From NCBI RefSeq assembly GCF_021347895.1, contig NC_067131.1:11622653-11686652 (forward strand): a DNA stretch of 64,000 nt. The letters run 5' to 3'. A program made the position numbers and the translations under genes. Origin of the DNA: Acanthochromis polyacanthus. Its lineage: Eukaryota > Chordata > Actinopteri > Pomacentridae. Under the pieces are notes generated by a model that worked only from the letters and a program-made list of their open reading frames with translations, was not told where the DNA came from and searched no databases. Position 1 is the stretch's first letter; each line of letters starts with the position of its first letter. Positions 52,225-62,639 of this stretch are shown here, one piece after another.

Positions 52225-52760
52225 CCTCTTATTTATTCTGATTTTATTGTATGCAAACAACATAGATGAGTAAACACTTGGCAGCAGTACCATCTTAAAC
52301 CACTGACAGGTGAAGAAAATGACACTGATCGTCTCTTAACAGCAAAATGTTCTACTGGGAAACCTTTGGTCCTGGCTTTCTTGTGAATGATATTGGACAC
52401 CAACCAAAACAGTGTTGCAAACCGAGCACATCCCCCTTCCATTGCAACAACACTCGCAGAAGGCTGTTGCCTCCCTCACCAGGATAATGCACCCTGTCTA
52501 CTAGCAAAAACTCCTCAAGAATAGCTCGAGGGGCACAACAAAGAGCCAAAAGCAAACTCCCCAGGTCCAAATCTGATCGAGTCCAATCCATTAGAGCCCC
52601 ACCCTGCAGCCCACAGCTGCTGCCAGTGTTCTGGTTGCAAACACCACAGGACTCCTCAAAGTTCCTGTGTCCATTCTCCAGCTATTCAGGACAATTTAGC
52701 AGCACGAACGTCAAATCTACAGTATTAGGCAGGTGGTTTTAATGTTGTGGCTGGTCGATG
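52225..52760. repeat. Decayed interspersed repeat ending in TTTTAATGTTGTGGCT
   Basis: The body (CAAACAACATAGATGAGTAA, CACTGACAGGTGAAGAAAAT, CCTCACCAGGATAATGCACC) and the end GGTTTTAATGTTGTGGCTGG look like an old, widely dispersed fish repeat that I recognise by pattern but cannot name. It directly follows the Tc1 element. No open frame of interest. Confidence 0.5.
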
Positions 52761-53908
52761 ATTTCAAAATGTCACAATCGTAATTTCACCCTCTCAAACT
52801 CAAGAGTTCCAGTGTTGGTTTCCGTCAAATGACCTATTTTTCAATGGCTTCTTCCAACAGGTTAACAACTATGATCAGGACAGAGAGGAAGTCGCCCTGA
52901 TTCATCCTGCCAAAAAGCTCCTGTTGTCTTGCCCTGGGTGTATCTGTCTCAAGGAGTTACATGGTGTCAGCGCCAGCCCAGCCAGACCTGATCTGAGCTC
53001 CTGCCTTCATCCCTGGGGTTGTCATCCTTCTCATCCACACAGGTTTGGCTACTTTCTCATTTGATGTAATTTTCCAGTTGTATAAAATAAGTCCGCTAGT
53101 TTTATATTTAGTCAACAGATTGGAACCAAAAGGTTTGTGTAAATTCGAGGAATGCATTTGTTATTTTTGTGATTTCAGTTAAACGTTAGAAAAATCAAAA
53201 AGATTAAAATAGGAAAAAATGGTGCTTTGACTTCATAAGGTTTTTAGGTGTTAAATGAAAGAGACCTACTTATTGCTAAAAAGATGCTTAAAAAATGAGT
53301 GAACCCACTGGAACAAGAATAATGAATTGAACATCTTAACCTTTTGGACCGCTGGTAAAGAAAAACGGGTAATTGGTAACATTACTTTGGACTAATTTGT
53401 GATTAAGTTTTTACCCATTATTTATCGAGCAATGGATAGATGAGTGAAAAACTGGCAGAATGCTTGATAATGCAACAAATTTTTAGTTACACACCGACCC
53501 AAGTTAAAGATGAGCAAAATTTTTTACATTATTATTTTTAATTGCTGAAATAATTGTGACGATTAGGATTTGTTTTCTAATTCAGAGACTGGCTACTAGA
53601 AAGTTGGATAAACCTGCATGTGTTTTAACTGAAACACTCCAATTCATCTGCAAGCTCTACGTGTTGTATGTATATTAAAGCACGGCCATAGTTGCTCGAT
53701 TTGTAGCACCCCAAAAGTCAATATTAATCTCTGATGTTGTACATTAGAGATAATCCTTAGGTATATGATAATTGTATATAATTACACTAAACAGACAATT
53801 GTATTATTTCTACTAAAACAGCAAAGCAGACAAGTAATTTACAATATGGAAACACTGAACATGCATGTTAGATATTCTGAATAAAATCAAGGATGAATGT
53901 ATTTCTAG

Positions 53909-54052
53909 GTTTTATCGTGCTTGTGGCCAGAGGACATCGGTGTGTTCCCTGCTGACTGGAGCACTGCTGGAGGCTACAGCCGCTCTAGGTGCCCGTTCTC
54001 CTCTACCTTACCCTTTGCCCCAGCTGCCCCAACGGCCACGCTGTGCTGAAAG
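53909..54052 (+). CDS. plce1: PLCE1 downstream coding exon
   Basis: A 144-base exon bounded by ATTTCTAG (AG 53907-53908) and GAAAG|GTGAGT at 54053. It is phase 2 at both ends: one base completes the preceding codon, 47 codons follow, and two bases are left over. It reads FYRACGQRTSVCSLLTGALL and EATAALGARS, matching the PLCE1 segment [30 protein letters not shown]. The rest (PLPYPLPQLPQRPRCAER) is proline-rich and diverged. This region precedes the CDC25-like domain. The mammalian segment between exon 3 and this point (about 60 residues, including a conserved LLHFLTKLP stretch) has no counterpart found in the window. Confidence 0.88.
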
Positions 54053-55990
54053 GTGAGTGTTGTTAGTGTTGCTACATGTGTATAGCAAAGGTTTATTGCA
54101 CGCAACTTAGACATGTAGTATGATATTCAGCAGTGGTGATAAACAGCGTGCAAAAACGAATGACAAGTGAAAGATGGACTTTGTTTGATTCTATGCAGAC
54201 TAAGGTTCTCACTGTTCCCCTGTGGTCTACTCTCTCTCTTACTCTCTGCTGTTTTTCCCACATGGTTCCTTATCCACAGTGGGATCTGGGTCACTTAGGG
54301 TCTGTAGTTGATCCAGTGGTTGCCCTTTCCTCCTTTCATTTTCTCTTTACATCCCTTGCTATCCTTTTCTCACTCTTCATAGACTTATTTCTCTCTAATT
54401 TAGCCACTCATTTAAACAGGATGCTCAAGTGGTGTAGGGAATGAGAAAAAGGCCTCCTGACATCACAGGTTCCCCTCAGCACTCATGCACACACTTCAGG
54501 TGATGATCTAAGCATCCGAAAAGAGGCTATATGCACTTCAAACATCCTCCTCTTAGAATCTCAGGGGTGATATATCTTTATTTATGTTGCCGCTTTGACG
54601 TAACAAGCTCTTAAAATAGATTCTTGTTTTTTGTTTGAGCGCAGCAGCTAGAAAGAAATTGAAAAAGTGAACTGTAAAACGTATCTCCCCAATGAGACTA
54701 GAAAATCAACTGAATCCCTTCATGCCTATGGTATTTCACCTCTTTCTTTCACTCTCGCTTTCTCTACGCATGACATCATCGTCCAGCCAGTCCGCTTGTT
54801 GATCACTTGCTCAGCTGGTAACTGTCTGTCCACCTTTCTCTACAATGATGTTACGTATGACTTAAATGTAAGCTGATCCTGACGTTAATTCCACTGGCAG
54901 CTGGCCAGGGGACAGGCTGTCTCTGTTAGGATCAAGGAGACACACACTCAAATGCGCACACAAGCGCACAAAAAACATACATTTCCGTGTGCGCTTCCCT
55001 GCGACTTGTTACGTGATCAGCCATGTCAATAGCAAAGCTTTCATTTTTGTCAGTCTACCTTGTTGAGACAACAAACACTCATATACTAGCACACACAGAC
55101 ACACACAGAGCGCATATCTTTAACATGACACCGTGTTCTCTTCTAATGGGTGTTGCAGGAACAGAATTGAGCTGGACACGTGCACACATAGCAGCTTAGA
55201 AGTCTTGGCAAGACTAGCATTTGGTACACACATAGCATGAGAGGCTCCCTGTCTAACTTTTCGTTGCCTTTGTAACCCAGTACCAAAGCAACCCAGATAC
55301 TGGACATTACGCTTGAACAGAATATTCTAGGTCTTAGACCCACATTGTTGTGTTTCATAAAGTGAGACATTTCTGTCTTTTCCACACTGAGAAACAGTTT
55401 GTGTACCAGAAAGAGCAATGTCTGACTCCTGCAATGATAACATCCATATAACAGATGCCCAAGCTGTTATTTAAAAAGCTGTAATAAACTAATTCTGCAT
55501 TTTTTTTTGTTCAATTGGAAAGCACCAATGAGGTCAAGTAAATTAAATATACCTTGAGTAAAACACAGACTGCTCTAAGTCACATTTTGTTGCAGCATAG
55601 ATTTTCAAAAGACATTGTCAGTAAGGTTAAAGTAATTATATCCTGTCAAAAAAGACATTTCATTATCTTGAAGCTTTGGCACGATCTGACTAAGTTTCAA
55701 ACTTGGATAGTGTTGGTGTGGTTATTGCTTTCTTACCATTTTGGTATTGTTCAGCGTTTCAGTCATTCAGTGTAACAACATGCTCTTAATCTTTAAGCGT
55801 TCGGTTAAAAATGGCTTTTCTGAATTTGAGTTATGCAATCTACTGTAAAATGACATGATTTTTTTTTAATGTGGCAGGAAATTAAACTCTTCAAACTTTT
55901 CCATTGCTCTCAAAAATATGCATCTATGTACAACCTTTATTTGTATCAGGATTTTTCATTCATATTTTATGTGCATGCATGCATGAAAAG
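54053..55990. other. PLCE1 intronic or downstream DNA
   Basis: CA-rich short tracts occur near 54940-54975 and 55090-55115. No further plce1 exon was recognised from here to the right edge. Confidence 0.4.
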
Positions 55991-56001
55991 ATTTCAATTT
56001 T

Positions 56002-56062
56002 CATGGCAGTGCAGTGGTAAGAGCAGTTGCCTCTAAAGTAGAAGGCCTTGGGTTCAAGCGTG
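56002..56062 (+). mobile_element. tRNA-like SINE head
   Basis: TGGCAGTGCAGTGGTAAGAGC resembles a polymerase III A box and GGGTTCAAGCG, about 27 bases further on, resembles a B box. The stretch reads like the 5' half of a tRNA-derived SINE or a decayed tRNA. It is followed not by a usual SINE body but by a minisatellite. Confidence 0.5.
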
Positions 56063-56077
56063 TGTGGAATGTGGGAT

Positions 56078-56535
56078 GTCTTCCTAAACCTTTCCTGAAA
56101 TTTTCCACTACCTTGGAGTGTGGAATGTTTCCCTTAAGTTTCCCTTAACTTTAGCAGTGTGGAGTGTGGCTTTCTGAACTTTTCCATTCAGTTTTCCCTG
56201 AACTTTTCCCTTAACTTCTCCTTTAACTTTCCCCATTACTTTTCCCTTAACTTGGAAGTGTCAGGTGTGGCTTCCTTAAGTTTTCCCTCAACCTTTCCCT
56301 TAACCTTCTCTTAACTTTCTCCTAATGTTTTCCTTAACATTTCAATTAACTTCCCCTTAAGGTTTCCCTTAAATTTTCCGTTCAAGTGTTGAGTGTGACT
56401 TCCTCAACTTTCCACTTAATGTTTCCATTAAGTTTTCCTTTAACTGTCCCCTTAATTTTTCTCTTAATTTGTTTCTTAACTTTTCACTGAAAGTTTCTTT
56501 TAACTTTTCCCTTCATTTTTGAAGTGTAAGGTGTA
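56078..56535 (+). repeat. Higher-order minisatellite of TTTTCCCTTAAC units
   Basis: About 450 bp of degenerate 11-12 base units (TTTTCCCTTAAC and variants). The array is punctuated by a second motif close to GAAGTGTnnGGTGTGGCTT at about 56154, 56255, 56383 and 56521, giving larger periods of roughly 100-140 bp. The G+T-rich punctuation motif also resembles the junction with the tRNA-like head (GTGTGTGGAATGTGGGATG). Several diverged units show it is not a recent expansion. Confidence 0.85.
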
Positions 56536-56539
56536 AGGT

Positions 56540-56632
56540 TCGCGGTCGCCAAGTCGCCCGAAGCGACCAGAACGATGCACCGGGCGATAAACAGATACAA
56601 TTTATACATTTCTCATCGCCCGGCCGGGCGAC
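56540..56632. repeat. GC-rich palindrome cluster of TCGCCC motifs
   Basis: Contains the perfect 16-bp palindrome TCGCCCGGCCGGGCGA at 56616-56631. Its left half is also the inverted partner of CCGGGCGAT at 56580-56588, forming a 9-bp stem with a 26-base loop. Further GGTCGC/GCGACC pairs lie at 56543-56565. It stands out as strongly GC-rich in AT-rich DNA. Confidence 0.8.
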
Positions 56633-57016
56633 AAGCATTTTATAAATAAATAAATTGAAAGATTTCTAACCTTTCACTTTGTTCTGCGCAGGCAGTGTTG
56701 CCACCTAGCGACTTTCCTAAGCTTCCTAGTGACTTTTTTGTCAAAAGCGACTAGCGGACAAATCTAGCAGCTTTTTCTGCCGTTTTGCAGACTCTGACAG
56801 GAAAACTCGGATCATTCTGCAGTTACTGTCCTCAACAAGCAGCAGGTGCTGCTGTGAGCTCCTCCCCGTCCCAAAGCACAGGCTGTCAGTCCAGTAACCC
56901 CGCAGCAGTCCCAGTGTCTGATTAGGGGACAAGTCCACTCCGCGGCCAGACGACAGATGAATCGCGCATGCGCAAAGTCACTGCAGATCCCATCCAGACT
57001 TATGGAACGGGATATA

Positions 57017-58641
57017 CAGTGCCTTGCGAAAGTATTGGGCCCGCTTGAACTTTTCAACCTTTTGCCACATTTCAGGATTCAAACATAAAGATATAAAATT
57101 CAAATTTTTGTCAAGAATCAACAACAATTGGGACACAATCGTGAAGTGGAACGAAATTTATTGGATATTTTAAACTTTTTTAACAAATAAAAAACTGAAA
57201 AGTGGGGTGTGCGATATTATTCGGCCCCTTTACTTTCAGTGCAGCAAACTCACTCCAGAAGTTCAGTGAGGATCTCTGAATGATCCAATGTTGTCCTAAA
57301 TGACTGATGATGATAAATAGAATCCACCTGTGTGTAATCAATTCTCCATATAAATGGACCTGCTCTGTGATAGTCTCAGGGTTCTGTTTAAAGTGCAGAG
57401 AGCATCACGAAGACCAAGGAAACACACCAGGCAGGTCCGAGATACTGTTGTGGAGAAGTTTAAAGCCGGATTTGGATACAAAAAGATTTCCCAAGCTTTA
57501 AACATCTCAAGGAGCACTGTGCAAGCAATCATATTGAAATGGAAGGAGTATCAGACCACTGCAGATCTACCAAGACCCGGCCGTCCCTCTAAACTTTCAC
57601 CTCGAACAAGGAGAAGACTGATCAGAGATGCAGCCAAGAGGCCCATGATCACTCTGGATGAACTGCAGAGATCTACAGCTGAGGTGGGAGAGTCTGTCCA
57701 TAGGACAACAATCAGTCGTACACTGCACAAATCTGGCCTTATGGAAGAGTGGCAAGAAGAAAGCCATTTCTCAAAGATTTCCATAAAAGTCTCATTTAAA
57801 GTTTGCCACAAGCCACCTGGGAGACACACCAAACGTGGAAGAAGGTGCTCTGGTCAGATGAAACCAAAATGGAACTTTTTGGCCACAATGCAAAACGATA
57901 TGTTTGGCGTAAAAGCAACACAGCTCATCACCCTGAACACACCATCCCCATTGTCAAACATGGTGGTGGCAGCCTCATGGTTTGGGCCTGCTTTTCTTCA
58001 GCAGGGACAGGGAAGATGGTTAAAATTGATGGGAAGATGAATGGAGCCAAATGCAGGACCATTCTGGAAGAAAACCTGTTGGAGTCTGCAAAAGATCTGA
58101 GACTGGGACGGAGATTTATCTTCCAACAGGACAATGATCCAAAACGTAAAGCCAAATCTACAATGGAATGGTTCACAAATAAACGTATCCAGGTGTTAGA
58201 ATGGCCAAGGCAAAGTCCAGACCTGAATCCAATCGAGAATCTGTGGGCAGAGCTGAAGACTGCTGTTCACAAATGCTCTCCATCCAATGTCACAGAGCTC
58301 GAGCTGTTTTGCAACGAAGAATGGGCAAGAATTTCAGTCTCTCGATGTGCAAAACTGATAGAGACATACCCCAAGCGACTTGCAGCTGTAATTGCAGCAA
58401 AAGGTGGTGCTACAAAGTATTAATGCAAGGGGGCCGAATAATATTGCACGCCCCACTTTTCAGGTTTTTATTTTTTTTAAAGTTTAAAATATCCAATAAA
58501 TTTCATTCCACTTCACGATTGTGTCCCACTTGTTGTTGATTCTTGACAAAAAATTAAAATTTTATATCTTTATGTTTGAAGCCTGAAATGTGGCGAAAGG
58601 TTGAAAAGTTCAAGGGGGCCGAATACTTTCACAAGGCACTG
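57017..58641 (+). mobile_element. Nearly full-length Tc1-like transposon, 1,625 bp
   Basis: The left end CAGTGCCTTGCGAAAGTATT and the right end (reverse complement CAGTGCCTTGTGAAAGTATT) begin inverted repeats of about 215 bp, 57017-57232 and 58430-58641, differing at scattered positions. TA dinucleotides at 57015-57016 and 58642-58643 are the target duplication standard for Tc1/mariner. The inside carries a damaged transposase. The repeat arms and all three catalytic regions are kept, so it is among the best preserved elements in the window. Confidence 0.95.
57399..58423 (+). pseudogene. Tc1-like transposase, broken by frameshifts
   Basis: Reads a helix-turn-helix DNA-binding region (GFGYKKISQALNISRSTVQA, then a GRPSKLSP linker as in the GRPR-like motif of Tc1), then the DDE domain with WSDETKMELFG (first aspartate), FQQDNDPK (second) and SPDLNPIENLW (third acid, DD34E spacing), ending GGATKY at TAA 58421-58423. 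Damage by comparison with family layout: the expected start codon is ACG near 57402; one extra base lies in GGAAACAC near 57420; single bases are missing near 57741 and 57787; two bases are missing near 57833. The two halves are therefore in different frames, overlapping between 57803 and 58040. It cannot make a full transposase as written. Confidence 0.93.
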
Positions 58642-58869
58642 TACATGAAAATGTTTCTTCACTGCCATGCTAAAATAAACCACAGCATTTAGCCTCTAGT
58701 ACAAAAACATATTTTGGGTGTTTTCTAATCACTTTTTGGTCTCTTCCACAACGTTATTCCTCTCTCCTACAACGTTGATTACAATTACGGTACATGCAAA
58801 CTGGGAAATATGCCAATTATGCGATGACGCCATTTAGTGACTTCTAGCGACTTTCCTTACTGAGGAGTT

Positions 58870-59268
58870 GACAACACCCTGGACAACATTATGACAATCC
58901 AGATGTGTACATCCTCAGTCAGAGAGTTTGACCCAGATCAAGCTATAGACAGCTGGCTTAGTGGTGCCAAAGCACCCAGGAGACCAGCTCTGATGGAGAG
59001 ACTGAGAAAAAAGCGTAGGCTGGTGGTCCACAGTCAGCCCAGTGCAACTGTGACTCAGGAAGCACCAGACCAGCAGCTGGAAGTAGAAGTCCAGTAGCAG
59101 GCAGCTGCTCAGGAAGATATTGATGAGGAGGAGGAGGAGGAGGAGGAAGTTCAATGGCAAGATGAAGGCATGAAGGATGATGTTGATGAGGGGTTTCTGG
59201 ATGATTTCAACCCAGAAATGACTGAGGAAGATGTCGTCGTTGTGATTGTAAAGATGAATAGAGACTGA
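58870..59268 (+). pseudogene. Probable hAT-type transposase C-terminal fragment with premature stop
   Basis: The frame reads TIQMCTSSVREFDPDQAIDS then WLSGAKAPRRP, like the end of hAT-derived proteins of the ZNF862/KIAA1586-like type, in which an FDPxxAIDxW segment is followed by RRP. A TAG at 59095-59097 interrupts, but the same frame continues for 56 codons with a glutamate run from (GAG)n, then FLDDFNPEMTEED, to TGA 59266-59268. The continuing frame suggests a single recent stop. The N-terminal BED finger and catalytic core are absent. Family assignment is from pattern memory and is tentative. Confidence 0.5.
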
Positions 59269-59289
59269 TTTTTTTTTGGAATGAGAGAC

Positions 59290-59612
59290 TGATTATTATC
59301 CCCCGCCTCCACGAAGTGGAAAAGGGGGATATAGGTTTGGCCTCCGTCCGTCCATCCGTCCGTGCTTCCGTGCGTCCATCCGTCTGTCCATCCGTCCGTC
59401 CGACATGAAGGGGACAGCTTTTCTCGGAAACTATTACAGCTAGGATTACGAAATTTAGTGTGTAGCTTCACACCATGGACACCTTGATCAAGTTTGAAAA
59501 TGAGACCTGTGCGATAATATTTAACAGAGTTATGGCCCTTGATCACTATTTTGGATATAGACTCATAGATATCACATGTGGCGGGGGATATTGACCATGT
59601 CGCCTTGTTTCG
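59290..59612 (+). repeat. Dispersed repeat with (GTCC)n minisatellite
   Basis: Begins CCCCCGCCTCCACGAAGTGG, carries about 60 bp of CCGTCCGTCCATCC units (59345-59402), then a body (GGGGACAGCTTTTCTCGGAA, TTAACAGAGTTATGGCCCTT) and ends near GGCGGGGGATATTGACCATG. CCCCCGCC at the start and GGCGGGGG at 59581-59588 are inverted copies, so it may have short terminal inverted repeats. The layout resembles the repeat at 12630. Confidence 0.7.
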
Positions 59613-59699
59613 ATTCTAATGGTAAGCAGGTTGTAAGAGAAGAGCTCATTAAAAGAAATTGACTTCCTGAGAAGTTATATATTTTTTTTAATTTTATGT

Positions 59700-59945
59700 A
59701 AACAACGCGAAGTATGGGCCACTAGTTTTTTGTACGGGCTACCAGAAATTTAGATTTGGCAGGAGGTGGTGGCCCGTATTTTCCTGTACGGGCCACCAGA
59801 GATTTTGACGAAGCTTGTAAAAGCCCTTCTAGGGACGGACTTTGCAAATTAGCGCTGGCTATAAATGTCATAGAGTTATACATGTTTATTGTATACACTG
59901 GTCCCTATTAAATAAACAATAAATAAATACACACTGAAATACTAT
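59700..59945. repeat. Unclassified repeat with ACGGGC hairpin and AATAAA-rich tail
   Basis: GTACGGGCTACCAGAAATTT near 59736 is repeated as GTACGGGCCACCAGAGATTT near 59786. GGTGGCCCGTA at 59768-59778 and TACGGGCCACC at 59787-59797 form a perfect 11-bp hairpin. The 3' part (CCTATTAAATAAACAATAAA) looks like a retroelement tail. Family unknown. Confidence 0.55.
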
Positions 59946-62279
59946 ATGTATTTGTGCTGGCAAGAAATGCTGGAAATTCTTTAAAATAGAACTTATTTTG
60001 AATCAAGCATGTATCAGTGGTTTTATTTTATTTCCAGTGCAGTAGTGAAATAATTACATTTGCATTTGAAATGTGGTTCTCATATATTTTCCCATAAAAA
60101 TGCCAAATGGAGATCAGGATTTCGAGAAAACATCTCCAGTCTGTCTTTCAGAAAATGCAGTGGGTTTTTGTATTGCTTTCAGTCTGTAAATTGATGTTAG
60201 ATAAAGTGTGCAAAACTGAACTGGTGGCTTTGGTGCAAGTGCTTCAAAGGCTTACTAGAACAACTATCTGACTGGCCTTGGTGTACTCTTAGAGTTTTAC
60301 TGTGAGTGATGAGAGGCAGAATGTTTTTCTAGACATTCTCTACACGTCACAATTATGATGTAAAGGCATTTTGCTGAATTCTGTGACGTGAATGGCACGA
60401 CTTTTGTAACAACAATCATGACGTTTTCAGGCAGGTCAGGAGAAACATATTAAAGATGATAAAATATATTTTACAAATTGAAATGGCATGTGTCCGGCAG
60501 GCTTTTGTTGTGCGGAAACTGCCGACCCCCATAAAGACTGGTACTGGTGCTGCACAATAACTGTCAACTGGGAAGGACAAGGACAAAGTGAAATGTGCTG
60601 CTTAAACACGTGTAGATATACCAAGGCATTGTGAGCCCATAAATCATAGGTGATCATTAGTTATTTATGTTTTGTAGAACTCGTCTTGTTTGAAGCCTGA
60701 TGCCTGTCAAGTCTATGTCACCTCAAACACTGCTGATGTTTTAAGTTATACCTGGAATAATTTTACCTGAGGCACAATGTGGGTGAAATACTAATTCATG
60801 GGTCCATTTATGTGATTTTGTTTTTGTAATCTGTGTATATTTTGCATCATGTTTGCTTTAATATATGTGTATGTTGCAGAAAGGAGGAAATACCATTTAG
60901 TATTCTTTTGGTCCTCATATACAAACATTTACTGTTTAGGCCATCGCTTGCAGTGTTGATCCGAAAAACAAGCAATGGGTTGTAGTTGCAAGGTGTAAAA
61001 ACCCCAAAACAGAACAACCGCAGCACAAACAGTCCATTTAATACGACAAAAAAGGACTTTAAGCAGCAAGTCAAAGCTGAAGAAACTCCAAATTCACAAA
61101 CAAAACATCACTGTGAATAAGAAGACATAAAGCAGTACTAAAGCTTCAAAAGAGAATCTATACCATCCATGTGCAATACATTTGATAGTAATTATAGAAT
61201 GATGCATCCTTTAGGTCTGTTGAGTAGGTATCTACTGAAGCAGACACAGTACTCATTTACATACAAAAAAAATCTGCTGAAAACCACTGGGATTTAGCAA
61301 TATTTATGTCAGCTGTAAAACGGGAGCTGTTTTAAGTGATTTTCTTGAGATCATTTCCTTTATAACACAATTTACAGTGCTGCACTGCTGAAAAGGAAGT
61401 GGGCAGCTCGGTTACAGGCTGCCATCCTTCCAGCTCAATATTGGTGGGTCTTTTCTCTTCCTTCTTTCCTTCTTTCGTTCTCTCGCTTCCTCTGAGTCAG
61501 GCATTGTACATTGTGTTGCACGCCAGCATTTAAGACCTACTGACAGCAAATGTGGTTGGGAATCAAAGTGAACGGGAGTCTCAAGGATTCCAAGTACACA
61601 CATTGTTTATGTGGCCATTATTGCTAAATTTGCTCACCTGAATGTTTCGTGACCAGTATTGGATCCACACACATGCACAGATACAGTAAGAATGAAAGTT
61701 TTCCACAATGTAATTGAAATGATTTAGGTGTTTATCTTCAAATGAACTAAAAGTGGCAGTATATTTCATTTAAAATGCATATTTATGCAATGTTAGGCTG
61801 CAACTATTTTCAGTTTTTCCTGTACTTCTGTTGATCTTTTTCTTTTAGATTAATAGATTTATTTATTTAACTTTTGTCTTTATAACAAAGATCCAAAGAG
61901 AATTCAGTTCACAGTGATTAATATAAAATATTTATAGTTTCTTCATAAGATATGGCTGAAGTGATTAATAAAAAAACAAACCTATTAATTGTCATTACCT
62001 AATAAAATCGTTAATGCCACTTTAGGGAAGTGAGGCATGCTGTAAACACATCCAAAACAGCTTACAAGAAGTAATCTTGCATAATGAGGAATGAATTTAA
62101 CTGTAATCTACAAAATCAAGCAAAATCAGAGAGAGAGAAGATTTGTTTTGGGCGCCTAGTTGCACCGAATTACTTGTTTCTGACTGTTAATATGCACACA
62201 TGAGTTATGACAGTGTATGTTTATACAAGGGGATGGTCTGGCTGGTTTAACTCTAGCGCACGGCTGTGAACTATGTATG
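59946..62279. other. DNA without recognised gene
   Basis: AT-rich sequence; no exon, RNA gene or bounded element recognised. Confidence 0.4.
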
Positions 62280-62602
62280 GTGTCAGTGAAGAGTGGGCGG
62301 GAGACAGAGAGAGAGAGGAATAGTGAATGTAGTCGAGAGAGATCGAGCTTGCTGTTTGAGAGGACAGCGAGAGAAGCTAGGTGAGTGAAAGAGAGCAGAA
62401 GACAAAGTGCAAGTTGGAAAGAGTCCAAGTTAGAAATGGAGTAAGGGGGGGTGGGAAATAGAACAGACACTCAGAGAGAGCGAGAGGGAGAGAGGGAGAG
62501 AGAGAGCAGCTGCAGGAGAGTCGGGTCTGGCGGCTCAAATGTGAGCAAGTGTACCTCGGTCACCCCGGCACTGAGCTGAGTGGCCAGCTGTAGCCCGCGA
62601 CC
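62280..62602 (+). promoter_or_regulatory. GA-rich probable promoter and 5' UTR of the right-edge gene
   Basis: About 240 bp with many GAGAGA runs (62300-62510), turning GC-richer (GGGTCTGGCGGCTC, CACCCCGGCAC) just before ATG 62603. Purine-rich tracts plus a GC-rich leader are common around vertebrate transcription starts. No clear TATA box was seen; the start site is not located. Confidence 0.5.
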
Positions 62603-62639
62603 ATGAAGCACTCCAACAGAATGGACTTCAAGCTGATCA
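62603..62639 (+). CDS. First coding exon of an unidentified gene
   Basis: ATG 62603 opens MKHSNRMDFKLI and the exon ends ATCA|GTGAGT at 62640, leaving one base of a split codon. The context CGCGACCATGA has a C at -3 and is only moderate for initiation. The acceptor at 63880-63881 is phase-compatible and makes the joined codon AAC. There is no signal peptide. It is on the plce1 strand, 8.5 kb after the last plce1 exon found. It could be a separate gene or an alternative plce1 first exon; family knowledge of plce1 does not supply a match for this sequence. Confidence 0.6.

Larger units (their letters stand above)
56692..58880. mobile_element. Inverted-repeat element split by a Tc1 insertion
   Basis: The left side starts CAGTGTTGCCACCTAGCGAC followed by TTTCCT. 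The reverse complement of the right side starts CAGGGTGTTGTCAACTCCTC and then has AGGAAAGTCGCTAGAAGTC. The ends are therefore inverted relatives, diverged, with shared AGCGACTTTCCT boxes. Removing the Tc1 copy at 57017-58641 leaves about 560 bp with no transposase. CAGTGTTG-type termini suggest a hAT-related non-autonomous element, but no flanking 8-base duplication was found. Confidence 0.55.

Noticed and set aside
52861..53040. Possible missing plce1 exon after CTTCCAACAG
   Set aside because: The phase-0 frame (VNNYDQDREEVALIHPAKKL...) does not resemble the expected LLHFLTKLP region, and the 3' boundary GTTTGG is a poor donor.
56078..56535. CRISPR-like array
   Set aside because: Units are 11-12 bases, adjacent and degenerate with no spacers, in a vertebrate genome; it is a minisatellite.
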